A DNA stretch of 64,000 nucleotides from Spirodela intermedia (lineage: Eukaryota > Streptophyta > Magnoliopsida > Alismatales > Araceae), in assembly GCA_902729315.2 (NCBI GenBank), contig LR746278.1, positions 4,473,501 through 4,537,500 on the forward strand. Direction: 5' to 3'. Numbering within the stretch: the first letter of the stretch is position 1; every line of letters starts with the position of its first letter. The position numbers and the translations under genes are program-made. Below are positions 37,501-50,100 of this stretch, piece by piece. The notes beneath the pieces are model-generated. The model was not told the origin of the DNA, ran no database searches, and worked only from the letters and a program-made list of their open reading frames with translations.

Positions 37501-40500
37501 GGATATTAAGATATATTAGCAAAAGAAAGGGTCAAACGTCTATAGATTATGGTAGTTATTTAGCATGTTATGGTTGGACAGCTCCTTTAGAGTGTCAAGT
37601 GGGACAACTCATGGGCACCTAATAATATGTTAGTCCTATATATTTTTTATAATTCTTTTAATGAAAATTTATGAATGTTTTAAATAAACTAACAGATAAT
37701 ACTTTATAATATTGATCCATGAAAAATATTTTTTTAGAGAGTACATTATTTCTCCAAGTCTCAATTACCATAATGATCTAGATGACGAAGACAGATCAAA
37801 GATAATGATTTGTACTCATTGTCATCTAACAACTTTAATCTACATTTGAATAATGTTAGAGGAAATAATAATGATTATTGTGTATGTTAAAAATAATTAC
37901 AATGAAAGTTTAAGATATTTCATGAATTAAATTTCTATGTAGTATCACGTTTTGTATTTGTTTATTGTTTTATTTTTTGGTTATGCTACTGCTCACAAGA
38001 AAAAAAATCCCTCAATACCTACCACTGATTGGCACAGATCAACCATCAAATTGAATGTATCTAATCCATAATAACTTATTATTAATCTTTACTTTGAATG
38101 CCCCCTTGTATGGTACACCTTTTTTATATCTCAAACTATCACATTGGGAGGTTGAGTGAAGAAAAGTAAGGAAACTGTTTTGGGAACTTTCACATTATTG
38201 TTGTTATCTTAAAGTTAATTAAAATGCTTATTTTCTTGAATTATATTTCCTTTATTCTATCTATATTTTTAAAATAATACTTAACAGTCATTTTGGTCAT
38301 TTGGTCAACTAAGAGTCATTTCAAACATACATTATATTTTTTTAGTTGATTATATATTGATTAGGATAAGATAAGATCAAGAAATTAGTTTTTTAACACA
38401 ACAATGATGAAGTGTTACTCTACAAGGAAATTAACACATTGCCTCTTTGACATGAGCTTTCATTGTGTGTCAAGTAATTGACCACCACATTTTTTGTGTA
38501 TATTGTTAATTTTCATCCAAGGAGGTAGCAACACCACATTCTTAGATAATACTTCATAATATTGTCATCTCTTTCTTGTACATAAAATAGTGCCACTCTA
38601 TATCCTTGAACTTAAGACTCTCATATGCCACTAAATACACCTCCTATATCAAAACACCCCTAACAATTGAATCTAATGCATTAGTGTGTAGTTTAAATAA
38701 TTAAATTTTGGTAACTATAGGATCAACTTACTAGTCATTGCACAACCTTGAAAATCTGTGATTACTTGTTTATCTAATACCAACATACATTGTTCTTTAG
38801 GAGATATGTTAGTGGGGTCATGACTACAAAGAATTTCTTGTAACAGTTGATTGAGTTGAGGAAGGCCAACAACTTTCGTACTCGATTAAACATAGTTGGC
38901 TTCTTGATGGTGCGAGCCTTGGCTTCATCCATTTGCACACCACCACTCTTGAGAATATGACTAATGAATGTGACTTTTAGTGTGAAGTCATATTTTAGTA
39001 AGTTGAGGAACAACTAATACTCCTCTAGCTTGGTTAACACTTTCCATATGTTGTCTATGTGCTTGTCTAGAGTCTAATTATTTACTAATACAAATATCAT
39101 CATGTTGCCTATTTATAACAAACTTGCCTATTTATTCATTAGAGACAACTTTAACCATGTTATATAATGTCACTAGAGCATTGACTAGACCAAATGAGAT
39201 CATTGTGAACTCCTAGAATTTATAACAAGTTATGTATTCTTTTTTAGGATATATCATTCTTTGATATAGATTGGATGAAGGACCACTCCCCTTTCAAGCA
39301 ATCAAATAACTTATTTGAATATAGCATCATATATTTATTATTCACTATGACCTTGTATATGAACTAGTTTGTATAACTTGAGTTAATCATATTTTTTCTG
39401 CAGATAGTAATAAAATTGTTTGATGCCTTGGAAGGGTCAATATGTCCAACCTCTAGTAATTATCTTAATATATTAGTGATAAAATTCAGGTGTCATTGTA
39501 ATTTCTCCAAATATACAAGTGACCTCTTATATGAGGTCGTGTAGAAAGGTATATATTAAGTACAAGTTTTATCTTGTGGTCTACTTAGTGATGACATGGT
39601 ATTAAGTTCGTGATGATTTCATATCAAATTTTTGAACTCTTCTACTTGTTCTACAACTAAAGTTGGGAAATTTTGCACTATATCAACTTATTTTGGAATC
39701 TAAATTGGTCATATGTACTCGACCATAAATTGATATTAAGTACCTATTTTTGGTCCTTGGTAGTATTGTTGTGAGCACACCTTCTTGGTGTGTACATATA
39801 CTCATACCTATCATATTGTACACTTTGAATACCCTTTGTATTGCATACACATCTAGACAATATATGTTCACTCATACTAATTCAACTTTATTAGATGAAG
39901 ACTAATTTGCCCCTTCTCATAACTTGATGAGAAATGACTAATCTTTTTTTTCTCGTAAATTGTCTCATAATTCATGTTCACAAAAAATCTAACGATTTAT
40001 TAAAATATTTCAATTAAAGATGAAATAAGGTTGGTGAATGGTTTAATCATTGTATAATAAATCATGTATATTTAAAATTATAAAACTAGTAAAATATTAA
40101 TTTTTAAACTTTTAAAAATATTTTAACATGAATTATCAATTATAATTTAATAAAAAAATCAAAAATAGTGACAATACTTCAAGTCTATTTAATATCATGT
40201 AAAATAATGATGGAATTTTAAAATAATATCACAATGATGGAAAATAATATCATGTAAAATTTTAAAGTTATTATCGAATAATATGATCTTTTTATAGTTT
40301 TTAGGTGAAATGATGAAAATGAAATCTATTTAAAAATTCACAAAAAAGATAAATTCAGTTACATATGTAAGGATGACAACATCACCTCAATGAACGTGAT
40401 TTAGATAGAAATAGAGTTTTACTCAATAATTTTTATGGAAATGATTATAAATGATTTAATTGATCAAATTAAAAACTATAGAAGCTCAAAATCATAATTG

Positions 40501-43500
40501 ATCAAAGAAAAGTTTTAAAACTTTAAATCACATAAAATCTCACTAATTTACGAAATAATTAAGTTTAAAACATGAAAGACAAAGTTCTGACATTGCGGTG
40601 GCAATCATCAAAATTCTAAACATTTGAGATGATTATCATGTGATGTCTATAATCTTAAAGCTCTCCTTGAACATAAACAATATAGTCAATCTCTGAATCT
40701 GCTTGTGAAGTTTATAAATTGATAAGATGAGTTGACGAATAATCTTCGTCAATGGTCACTTGACAATTGTCATTTAATAGAGCAAAACTTTGATAACATT
40801 CAGATTTCTAGTGATTGTCACCCACTGGAGATGAGTTTGATGAAGATGTCTTAGAGAGCTTCATTTTCAATCTACAATCAAAGGAGGCTTGTATCACATT
40901 TAGTATGCTCTAGAAGACAATGACTTATCTCCTTACATATCGCTTTATTCTCAATGATGGTGTATTTGTTGATCAATTAGAGATGATTTTTTTGAAAAAA
41001 TTATAATTTTTACATTCAAAATCTTAAATCGTTTCTCAATGATGATCAACAAATAGCTTTAACAAAATTTTCAATGATGATTGAACAATTTAAGTAGTTT
41101 GGATCATTGACTGATGCTCTACAAAAAAATTAAAAGCTAAATAGATAAAAAAAATAAATTTTAACTGTAGTGAGATTCAAACCTTCATTGGTTACTTGGC
41201 CACATAAGATAAAACTAGATATTTACCATAATACCCTTAAATATTATGTCATTACTATATTTTTTTCTAACTCAATGATATTTTAGGTAATAATTTTTGA
41301 CCTACTATTAATCTACATGTAGCATCCTCTAGGTAAGATGTTGGGTCTCAGTTGGCCAATGAGTCCCTCCTTTTTTTGTTTTTATTTATTTATTATTATT
41401 ATTTATCTCAAACATATTACTTTAAAAATTATATAAATTCACATAAAATTACATAATTAGCCACAAATTCACATTAGTCAGCTAAAAATCTTTTTTCTTA
41501 ATTTAACATAAATATAACTCTATTTATCATGAGTTTTTATATAAATTATATGATTAACTAATTATTAACTCATGATGATGAAAACCTATTAGTTTGCATA
41601 TGATAACTCTCATTGATTAAATAATAAAAGGCTTATTATTTAATAATTTATAATTTATTTTTAAAAAACATTTAAAATTACTTTAATTTATAAAAAAATG
41701 ATATTAAACTTGTTTATAAGAGTTTTTTTTATTGATTCCTAGAAATTACATGTTAAAATTGAATGTGGAATATTTTGAGAGGTTTTATCAATGATTATAA
41801 TTATTATAAGAATGCTTCTAAATTAATTAGATTTTCCTCTATATTTTCTTGAATTTTTATGAGCTTATTAAAATAAATAAATAAATCATAAACACTATTG
41901 ATGGAATACAGTAATAAATACATGATCATTCAATGAAATTGATGGAATTAACTCACAGAAAAATAGAAAAATACTTGGGGAGGAAGAATCAAACATATTC
42001 TAGCTCTCGACAATCACATTCTCTCTCCTCTAATGGCAATAGACACTATATTCACTCAAACCATCCATCCAATACAAATGATGGATTTCTTATCAATTTC
42101 TCTTTGATTCAGACACTACTAAAGCTAAAATTTATCCACAAATTTGTCTCATTCTTACTTGATACAAATAGTGAAAATTTTTGTTTCGAATATTCTTCTC
42201 TAGATGTTGGTAGACAATTAGAGTCAAAGTACCACTGCCAATCAATTTCAACAAGTGACAGTTGCTAGGATCATTATACATCAACTAGAAATCGTGCAAA
42301 AATTTAATTGGTACAGTACACCTATATAAATTGATCAAATTTAGGCACAAATTTGATCAATGACCGATGTGCCTATTCTTTCATAAAACTTGAATATAAG
42401 TATGATTTTTAATATTTTTTAATTTAAAAATATTTTATTCAATTCAAAATTATGTTTCAAATAATTTATTTTTTGAAATTAAAGTTTAATTTGAATTATT
42501 TTGGCTTTGATTTTGAGAAATATGAGTCAAAGTATTTTTAGTGACTCAAATTTGGGGGTGCTCTTCACCGCTTGACATTGATTGACATCATAATCCCTAA
42601 TTAATATTTTTTTTATTAATTTTCATAATTAAAAAATCTAAAAAGTAATCTATCAATTGAAAATCATAAATGTAACTAGTTAATTTTTTATATTCCTTAT
42701 GTTTGACTTGGGAAACCCCTATAAAATTAAATATTCTTAAGTTGGCTTATTTTTCAGCATTTATAAAATTTAAATTTGATGAATTTTCTTGACAATGACA
42801 AAAATTATTCAAACATCATCTCCTATAGTGAGAACATCACATCATTGTGTAAGAAATTATTTTAGTTAGATAGTTTATATTATGAGACATCAAAGTTATT
42901 TTCAGTAATACCATAAAGTATATACGAATCATTTGTTAGGCTTTATGCACAACACCAATTATACTACATGTGTCCAAGTTGACAACTTGAGTTACATATT
43001 TACTTATGACAAGGTCAAGCCTAATCACAATATTTCCTTTTTAGAGAGAATATGTGGGTCGCCTCATTGTTGAGCATTATCACTATGAAATATTTTATTG
43101 ACGATAGTATCTAAGAAGATAAGTTTTTTATCATCTATGTTTTGACCTCATGTTGTTTCAATATGCTCAACAATGAAAAGAGATTTAGCATTGAATTGCC
43201 TTTTTCATGTAATGTTTCATGGATTTTATGACACAACATTTGATGAGTAGTCTTTTGTTTGTGCAACAAAGGATTTTCATACAATAGGATTCTATATGTA
43301 AAGAACAAGCGTACTTGAGAGGGTTGAATTTCTAGGACATTGACAATTACCTCAGGTCCTCTTTTGTCATTGTCCATGTGATACTCATAATTATTGACTC
43401 AATAGTTTTAATCACCTTTTTCATCTCTATTACAAGGACCTTTATGGTTGTCATGCATGTTCTACTTGATGTCATCTCAACATTTGGGCTTACATTGGGC

Positions 43501-43963
43501 TCAATTATATTATTGACTTTCTAACCTAGTAAGATAGTTGTCCTCTATTATGATCAATTACACATCTCTAATTACTTGAAACATACTATAATTATACATG
43601 TCATTATCATGTATTTTTGGCATCTAAGAATAGTGAAATAAAATGTTCATTTAATATAATATTTGATAAAACATATTGATGTAATTGGTAAAGTGCCTTG
43701 CACATTATCAATGTAGTGTTCCTTGGAAGGAATTATTTATTTAGCTTATTCATGAGCACATCTCACATATCAATAAAGGATAAAGATAAATCTTTTGTGT
43801 CTGCCATCACAACTTTATGTTATTATAAGAGTACATATTTATTAATATTACCTTCTTTGGTGTGTATTGTATGAATTATATCAATCAACATGACACAAAA
43901 CAATACTTATCTCTTGGTCATTTCATGTGTTAGAGAAGGTTTATATGTCAATCAACATGACAC
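37501..43963. other. AT-rich gene-free island
   Basis: Apart from a gypsy RT remnant at 38774-39260 on the minus strand, I recognise no gene. Open frames at 41933-42268 and 43135-43377 are isolated, AT-rich and without recognisable motifs. They are probably chance frames in decayed repeats. Confidence 0.7.
38774..39260 (-). mobile_element. Ty3/gypsy reverse transcriptase remnant
   Basis: Minus-strand translation shows gypsy RT blocks in order. FTMISFGLVNALVTLYNMVK corresponds to the MPFGLTNAPATF block. A broken INRQHDDIC corresponds to the catalytic YLDD region. It is followed by VTFISHILKSGGVQMDEAK, VRKLLAFLNSINCYKKFF and TPLTYLLK, matching the GHVIS, FLGL.NYYR and APLT.LL blocks. Stops and the loss of the catalytic motif make it inactive. 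LTRs were not found. Confidence 0.75.
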
Positions 43964-44335
43964 AAGTACCTAAGATTTTTTTTGACCTTTATCTTTCATA
44001 ATCTATTTTAGGTTAATTCAGAGTCAACCAAAGTCTACCTAGAGGATTTGTCTAATATCTCATTATGTCAAAGTCTGTTTTAGGTTTTTTCAGAGTTAAT
44101 TAGAATTTCTCCTTATGATTTGTTAAGGATCCTTTTTTTGAAAACATCTCATCTTTTTTCTAGGCCTATATAAATACTCTCATTATAACTTGAGGATGAC
44201 ACTTTTTTTTAGTTGAATCAATTTTTTCTATTGTAATAATAATTTCCTTTTGCTTGTGGATTTAGGGTTGATTTTTTCTCCAAGATTTAAACTTTGTGGA
44301 TTCAAGCCTAAATCTTGTTTATCTTTCGTGTTATT
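43964..44335 (+). repeat. Left LTR of the gypsy element
   Basis: The start (GTACCTAAGAT), the body (GAGTCAACCAAAGTCTACCTAGAGGATTTGTC) and the end (CTTGAGGATGACACTTTTTTT, then TTTAAACTTTGTGGATTCAA and TCTTGTTTATCTTTC) all recur in the right LTR. The LTR also contains an internal diverged direct repeat: TCT(A/G)TTTTAGGTT..CAGAGT occurs near 44015 and again near 44075. Exact ends are uncertain by about 10 bases. Confidence 0.65.
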
Positions 44336-45561
44336 GTTGTTTCAATTGATATTAGAGTTAGTAAATGTACCAAATCAAAGTTCAAAGATGTTATGAGATA
44401 AATCTGCTCATATTAGTAATGATGATTCTTCTGAAGTATGTGTTTTCTCAAAATCAAAATTCATTATATTTCAAGACCAAATAGATTAAAATGTGATGAT
44501 ATTAATGATATATTGAAATAACATTTGGCAATAATAAGTACATTATAAAGTCATTCACATCTTTAGAAAGTCAATCATGTTGAATCTTCATTAGATATTT
44601 GTTATACTTTTGGTTATACAAGTTCTAAATCAATATTTGAAGAAGATATTTCTCTAGATTTTCATATGAAGATTGACTTATAATATTTTAATAAATATTT
44701 TAAGATTGAAGGGTTTTTAAATTAATAATTGAAGTATAATAATTTTTTGAGTATATAAAAATTCTGATAAAAAACAAGTAAAACTATTAACTAATAAATT
44801 GAAGGATGGAGCTCATGCCTAGTAAAATCAATGATAAACCAGACATATGAGGTCATGTAAAGAACTTGTACGATTATGGAAGAAAATAAAGAAACTCTTG
44901 AAATCTCATTTTCTTCCCCATATTATAAGCATATTTTATATTATAGTATCAAAACTATAGATAGAGAAATAAATATGTTTCTGATTATGTTGAAGAACTT
45001 TATTATTTATCTTCTCGAATTAACTTAATAGAATTTGTGTCATATATGATTTTCAAGATTTGAAGATAGTTTCAAATGATAAATTGAAAATAAAGTAGTT
45101 TTACAATTATTTTTCAAACTTAATGATATTGTAATGGATGCATAAGAATGAAAAAATAAAGTTCAAAATTTTAAAAGTCAGAACTCAACTCTTCAAGCAA
45201 ATAAAAAGAAATCAATTATTATCTTTTCTATGGATGACTAAATCAAATTTCAGTTAGATTGAGTAGGGAAATCTTTATGCCCAAGTCTCTACTAAAAAAA
45301 AAAAAACTCATAATATCATCCTTAAATGCTACAAGTGTGGAGAACAATAGACACAAATCAAATATCTATATAAAAATGTGGCACAATAAACCTTATAGAT
45401 TTTATCGAAGATGAAGTAGAACATGAAGAAGTAGAAATTGAAGGTGAGATAAAAGAAAATTTTGTTGAATTTGATATTAGAGATGTACTATCATACTTGT
45501 AGTAAAAAGATTAAATGCACTAAAAAAAGAAGATTTACAATGTCAAAATATATTCAAAATA

Positions 45562-45828
45562 ATGTGCATTATGAATTCTAAGATATGTGATGTGATTATT
45601 GATACTGGTAGTAGTGAGAACATTGTCTCTTCAATTATGATTCAAAACTTAAGCTTACAAAAAAACTCACACCCTCATCTATACCACATTTTTTGGATCA
45701 AGAAGTTAACAAAAACTAGAGAATATGAGACTTGTTTAGTTAAATTTTCTATTGGTATGACTTATTTTGATATAGCGAAATATGATGCCATCGAGATAAA
45801 TGCTTATCCTATGATATTAGGTAGATAA
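45562..45828 (+). pseudogene. Gypsy retropepsin-like protease fragment
   Basis: This 88-codon open piece has the aspartic protease motif DTGSSENIVS preceded by hydrophobic VII, and ends MILGR, matching the ILG(R/L)PW block of plant gypsy proteases. The active-site Asp-Thr-Gly is intact, but the flanking gag and RT frames are broken, so no polyprotein can be made. Confidence 0.75.
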
Positions 45829-46006
45829 TGACAATTTAATCTTAATACCACACACCTTAATAAATAAAATATCTACTAATATTCCTTCCACACAAGACGT
45901 ACAACATCATATTGATTTTATACTTAGAGCTACCTTGTCTAACCTTCCACACTATAGGATGACCTCAAAAGAAAATCAAATTATTTAAGAACAAGTTGAA
46001 GAATTA

Positions 46007-46400
46007 TTGAATAAAAGATTGATAAAAGAAAGTATGAACTCATGCTCCATGATTATTTTATTTGTTCCAAAGAAAAATGCAAGTGGACGAATATGTGTCG
46101 ACAACAAAACTATCAACAAGATAACAATTAACTCAATTACATGCCTAGATGACATATTAGATATTCTTTGTGGCTCTAATTTTTTTTCTGAAGTTGATGT
46201 AAAGAATAGATATCATCATATCTAAATTTTACTATTAGATAAGTAGAAGATTATTTTTAAAACTATAGTAGGTCTTTATAAATGATTAGTCATGCCTTTT
46301 GAACTATCTAATGCCCTAGTATATTTATGAGAGTAATGAATCAAGTTCTAAACTTTTCATTAGTAAATTTGTTATTATTTACTTTAATAACACTTTTATG
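46007..46400 (+). pseudogene. Gypsy reverse transcriptase N-terminal fragment
   Basis: The open part to 46225 reads KRLIKESMNSCSMIILFVPKK, CVDNKTINKITINS, LDDILDIL and FSEVDVKNRYHH. These match the RT blocks LI.ES.SPCA.P.LL.PKK, C.D.RAINKIT, LDDMLD.L and FSKIDL.SGYHQI. Beyond a stop the MPFGLSNA block survives as LVMPFELSNA near 46290. The YVDD catalytic block and everything after it are lost or unrecognisable. Confidence 0.8.
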
Positions 46401-47308
46401 TACATTACTACAAAAGAAGAACACATTAAACATCTCATAGTATTTTTTAAAGTGTCACAATATAATGAATTATATATTAACCTCAATAAATATTATTCAA
46501 TAACTATTAGTTTGTTATTTTTAATATATTTGTATCTTTTCTTCTAGAAAAAGTTTTAACACTATTTAGAGTTTGTACCTAAGATATGTTCAGAATCTAT
46601 GTATGTTAAAGTCTGTTTAAAGTTAGTTAGAGTCAATCAAAGTCTACTTAGAAGATTTGTCGAAGATCTCAATATAAGAAAGTCTATTTAAAGTCTATTT
46701 CGGATTTTGTATCGGAATTAAGCATATGGATTCAGCTGTTTAATTTGGACCATTAACTAATATGAATAAGTATTTAATTGAAAGAGCTAATTATCTTTTG
46801 TGTTCTTGAATGCGGGGTAAAATTTCAATATCAATATAGATTATGATTTATATGATTTAGGTTTATGATTTAAATGATGGAATCTTTTCGTTCACTATAA
46901 TAGAAAAAAAAAGAAGTGTTTCTTCTCATATTGTGTACAAATTATCATTAAAAGTATAAATACTAGTTTGCTGAATTCATTCTCGTATACCATTCCATAG
47001 GAACCCGAAACAAAAAATTCAATATACAAGATCAGTGGAAGGCACCCTTTCCTAGCTTGAGCTATGGTATGCAACTCTCATATATTAAGTAATCCACCAA
47101 TCCCAAGGACCCATAGGATTTATTATGTATCCAACATAAGAAAAATAAGTAATTTAACCTTAACTTAGATCTTATCTTGTATTTATATCGTGTATGTATG
47201 AATTGTAAGTAAAGTCCTTGTCCTTGTAAATTTTGTATATATTAATACATAAAAATACAAAAAAGATATATGCAAATACAAAATACATATGGATCCTCAT
47301 TTTTTTCA

Positions 47309-47338
47309 GCTCAATCCTTTTTTAGTAAAAGATTGAGC
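47309..47338 (-). terminator. Relic rbcL 3' stem-loop inside the NUPT
   Basis: GCTCAATC pairs exactly with GATTGAGC, extended by a T-run against AAAA with one bulge. It lies 53 bases downstream of the rbcL stop on the minus strand, the position of the mRNA-stabilising hairpin in plastid rbcL. It supports the plastid origin of the flanking non-coding DNA. Confidence 0.75.
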
Positions 47339-47390
47339 CAAGTTTAATTTTAATTAGGAGAACAAACAGGAATTATTGAATTATGCAAGC

Positions 47391-48260
47391 TTAGCCTTTA
47401 ACATCTAGTTTATCTACTGATTTGAACTCAAATTTGATCTCTTTCCAAACTTCACAAGCAGCGACTAGTTCAGGACTCCATTTGCAAGCTTCACAAATAA
47501 TTTCATTACCTTCACGAGCAAGATCACATCCCTCATTATGAGCTTGTACACACGCTTTTAAAGTTACACAATTAGCTACTGCACTAGGTGCATTTCCTCA
47601 AGGGTGTTCTAAAGTTTTGCCACCAAATTGTAGTACGGAATCATCTCTAAAGATCTCAGTCAAGGTAGACATATGCCAAACATGAATACCCCTAAAGCCA
47701 CAGGTAGAACACCTGGTATAGAGACCCAATCTTGAGTTAGGAAAATACCACGACTTTGGTCTTTTTCAATATAATCATCACGTAATAAATCAACGAAACC
47801 TAAAGTCATCTCACATTGACCTTCCAGTTTACCTGTACCAGAGTGAATATGATCCCCACTAGACATACATAATGCTTTAGCTAGTACATGGAAATGCATA
47901 CCATGATTTTTCTGTCTATCAATAATTGCATGTATTGTGTGGTGGATGTGAAGAAGTAGGCCGTTGTCTTGGCAATAAATTACTAAACTAGCATTTACAA
48001 TGAATCCCTTAGTCATATAGTCATGCATTACAATAGGGACTCCTAATTCTTTGGCAAACACAACCCTTTTGATCATTTCTTCACAAATACCTACAATAGC
48101 ATTTAAGTAATGCCCTTTAATTTCACCTATTTTGGCTTGTGATTTATAAATTGCTTCAGCACAAAATAAGAAATAGTTTCCCCAATGCATAAATGGTTGT
48201 GAGTTCATATTTTGATCATCCTTGGTAAAATTAAGTCCACCACGTAGACATTCATAAACC
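47391..48260 (-). pseudogene. rbcL: Decayed 3' two thirds of plastid rbcL (RuBisCO large subunit)
   Basis: The translation starts [22 protein letters not shown] and runs to the normal C-terminal region ([10 protein letters not shown], then DKLDVKG and stop). Catalytic-loop landmarks GGDHIHSGT and DWVS.PGVLPV are recognisable. Damage includes a 1-base deletion in the G run at about 47700 (PVALGVF for PVASGGIHVW), a 6-base deletion removing two valines before GKLEG, and an in-frame TGA in place of Trp in HPWGNAP. Many substitutions fit C-to-T decay (Arg to Cys, His or Gln). The first ~183 codons are absent. It cannot make an enzyme. Confidence 0.93.
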
Positions 48261-48520
48261 ACATTCTCTACGATTTGTTCAAGATCCTTCTTTTAGAAGT
48301 GCCTCAAACATTGTGACCTAAGGATGACACTTTTTTTGTGTTAAATTATTTTTTTTATTATGAGAACTATCCTCCTTTCTTTGTGAATTCAAACATCCCT
48401 TTCTGGATTCAAAAGTTGAAGACTTTAAATCTATGAATTCATATGTTTATTTCTTCTCCAAAATTTAAGCTTTGTGAATTCAACCTAGGTCTTGTTCATC
48501 TTTCACATTACTATTCCATG

Positions 48521-50100
48521 AGAAGACCTTAACAAAACCTTTGAGGAAGAGCTAATGTTATTCTACATTTATTTCAAACTAAATGACCAAGATCACCCCT
48601 TATTTATAATAGGGGTTTGGGGGTACCAACTTTGAAACAAGATAATTTTCTCCATATTTCAATTTTTACTTTGAGGAATATGTCCTTGGACCTTTCACCA
48701 AATCAACATGGGCTCAGATATCCACATACCCATTGCAGATCCAAAATCATTATTTCATCTAAAAAGCAAACAATGATATGTGCCAAAAATAAATTGAGTT
48801 AATGTATTGCTTGAAAGTTAATATTATGAGCTATTTATGGAACTTAATAAATCATCTATTAAAACATAAATGATTAAGATTTTATCGATTAAAGATACTT
48901 GTTATTAACTTTGAATTGTGGATTGTATTTCATACAAGAGAAAAATCTTCTTTTTTATTTATCTTTGATTGGACTCCTAACTATTGAGTTAATTCACTAA
49001 GTAGACTCAACTAGTTTTTGGGTTGACTCACATGGCTATTGGGTCAACTCACTTAGTTGACTCATTTACTCATTTTTTAGAATTTTCTCTATAAAATTTG
49101 TCATATATTATTAAATCATTTTTTTCTCATTTACATTTACACATGTCCCTAAATGATTCTTTTTATGGATTTATATGTAAAGAGTATCATAAAAAAAAAA
49201 GATTGGATGTTAGATTTTCGTCCAATTATGCATAACACAAAATATATTTTTTATCAGATTTTTTTTATTATTTTTATTTGTTGATATCCAAAAAACTTAA
49301 TGACAGATAATGAGTGAATATGCTAGTTACATTTCCCAATATTGATGGACTAGATCAGAGGAGAAAAAGCACATTCATTAATAATGTCAACTTGTTTGAC
49401 TCTCTTAGATGCATCACCTACTAAGCACATCTTTGAGGCCATGTTTGACCCATACAATTCCCTAGTCAACACTCAGGTACGTAATTAATAAGTAATTAGT
49501 GTAAGCTAAATAGTTCATGATAGATGACGTCTCAATGTGCTAACTAGCCCCAAGAACATCTATGATATCTTTGTTCACCCACCCATATTTGACTTGTTAG
49601 ATTTGACTAATTCTGAACTATGCAAACCAAGTAAAGTAAGAATTATTGAAAATGAAGAAATCCAAATTAAAGCGCCCTTCAAACCGGTGACTTTAGGTAA
49701 GACACGTGGCGACCATTGGAAAGCTGTGGCTGTCTTTTAGGAGTCACCCAAGAGCTCGTGCTGACGTAGGCGACAGTTGGAACACGCCCACCAATAGAAA
49801 ACGTATGACTTGCGGCGCGGCGTCTCACCCACGGTGCTGCGCTTCCCACGTCGTCGTCGTCCGCACCATATGCGCTTCAGTCGAACGAACGCACCCATAA
49901 ACGCACTCAAGACCTCGGAAGGGCCACCTCTCATGACAAGCCACATCACCCAAAGGGTACGTGGCCAGATTAGACATCGATCGCATCCAATACCGCACAT
50001 TTCACTATGTAGCCTACTCTCACCACGTCTTCTCACACCTTCTCGTCCGATGCCGAAGACTTCCGTCTCTGTCTCTATTTATGAGAGGAGGCGGCTCTCC
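48521..50100. other. AT-rich spacer and FAD4 promoter
   Basis: To about 49680 nothing but AT-rich sequence is seen. From there GC content rises toward the FAD4 gene. TATTTATG at about 50079-50086 could be a TATA element, 80-90 bases before the start codon, but this is weak. The plus-strand open frame entering from 49810 in another phase is a GC-rich shadow of FAD4. Confidence 0.5.

Larger units (their letters stand above)
46700..48270 (-). other. Nuclear plastid DNA insertion (NUPT): rbcL 3' part and downstream spacer
   Basis: About 0.88 kb of rbcL is followed on the minus strand by its terminator hairpin (47309-47338) and about 0.6 kb resembling plastid spacer. The right breakpoint is near 48260, immediately before GGTTTATGAATGTCTACG of rbcL (residue about 184). 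The left breakpoint is near 46700 and is less certain because the spacer was not compared to a reference. The sequence is diverged, so the transfer is not recent. Confidence 0.7.
43964..48520 (+). mobile_element. Degenerate Ty3/gypsy LTR retrotransposon with plastid DNA inserted in its right LTR
   Basis: Two related LTRs flank a shortened interior. The left LTR is about 43964-44335. The right LTR begins near 46574, is interrupted at about 46700, and resumes at 48272-48520. A degenerate initiator-tRNA primer site (TGATATTAGAG for TGGTATCAGAG) follows the left LTR at about 44350. The interior has a gag zinc-knuckle relic (CYKCGEQ near 45334), a protease (45562-45828) and an RT start (46007-46225 and decayed beyond), all on the plus strand. 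RNase H and integrase are missing, so the interior is deleted as well as mutated. Confidence 0.75.
46574..48520 (+). repeat. Right LTR of the gypsy element, split by an insertion
   Basis: The left part (46574 to about 46700) aligns with 43964 to about 44095 through TACCTAAGAT and GAGTCAATCAAAGTCTACTTAGAAGATTTGTC. The right part (48272 to about 48520) aligns with 44117-44335 through GATTTGTT.A.GATCCTT, AGGATGACACTTTTTTT and TTCTCCAAAATTTAAGCTTTGTGAATTCAA. The intervening ~1.55 kb has no counterpart in the left LTR and is plastid-derived. Confidence 0.65.

Noticed and set aside
41933-42268. 111-aa open frame in AT-rich DNA
   Set aside because: No motif, no splice context and isolated in a decayed island; probably chance.
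43135-43377. Possible gypsy gag fragment on the minus strand
   Set aside because: Only vague resemblance; I could not line up any conserved gag block.
47660-48262. Functional RuBisCO large subunit gene
   Set aside because: It lacks the first ~183 codons and carries a frameshift, an in-frame stop and many changed conserved residues.
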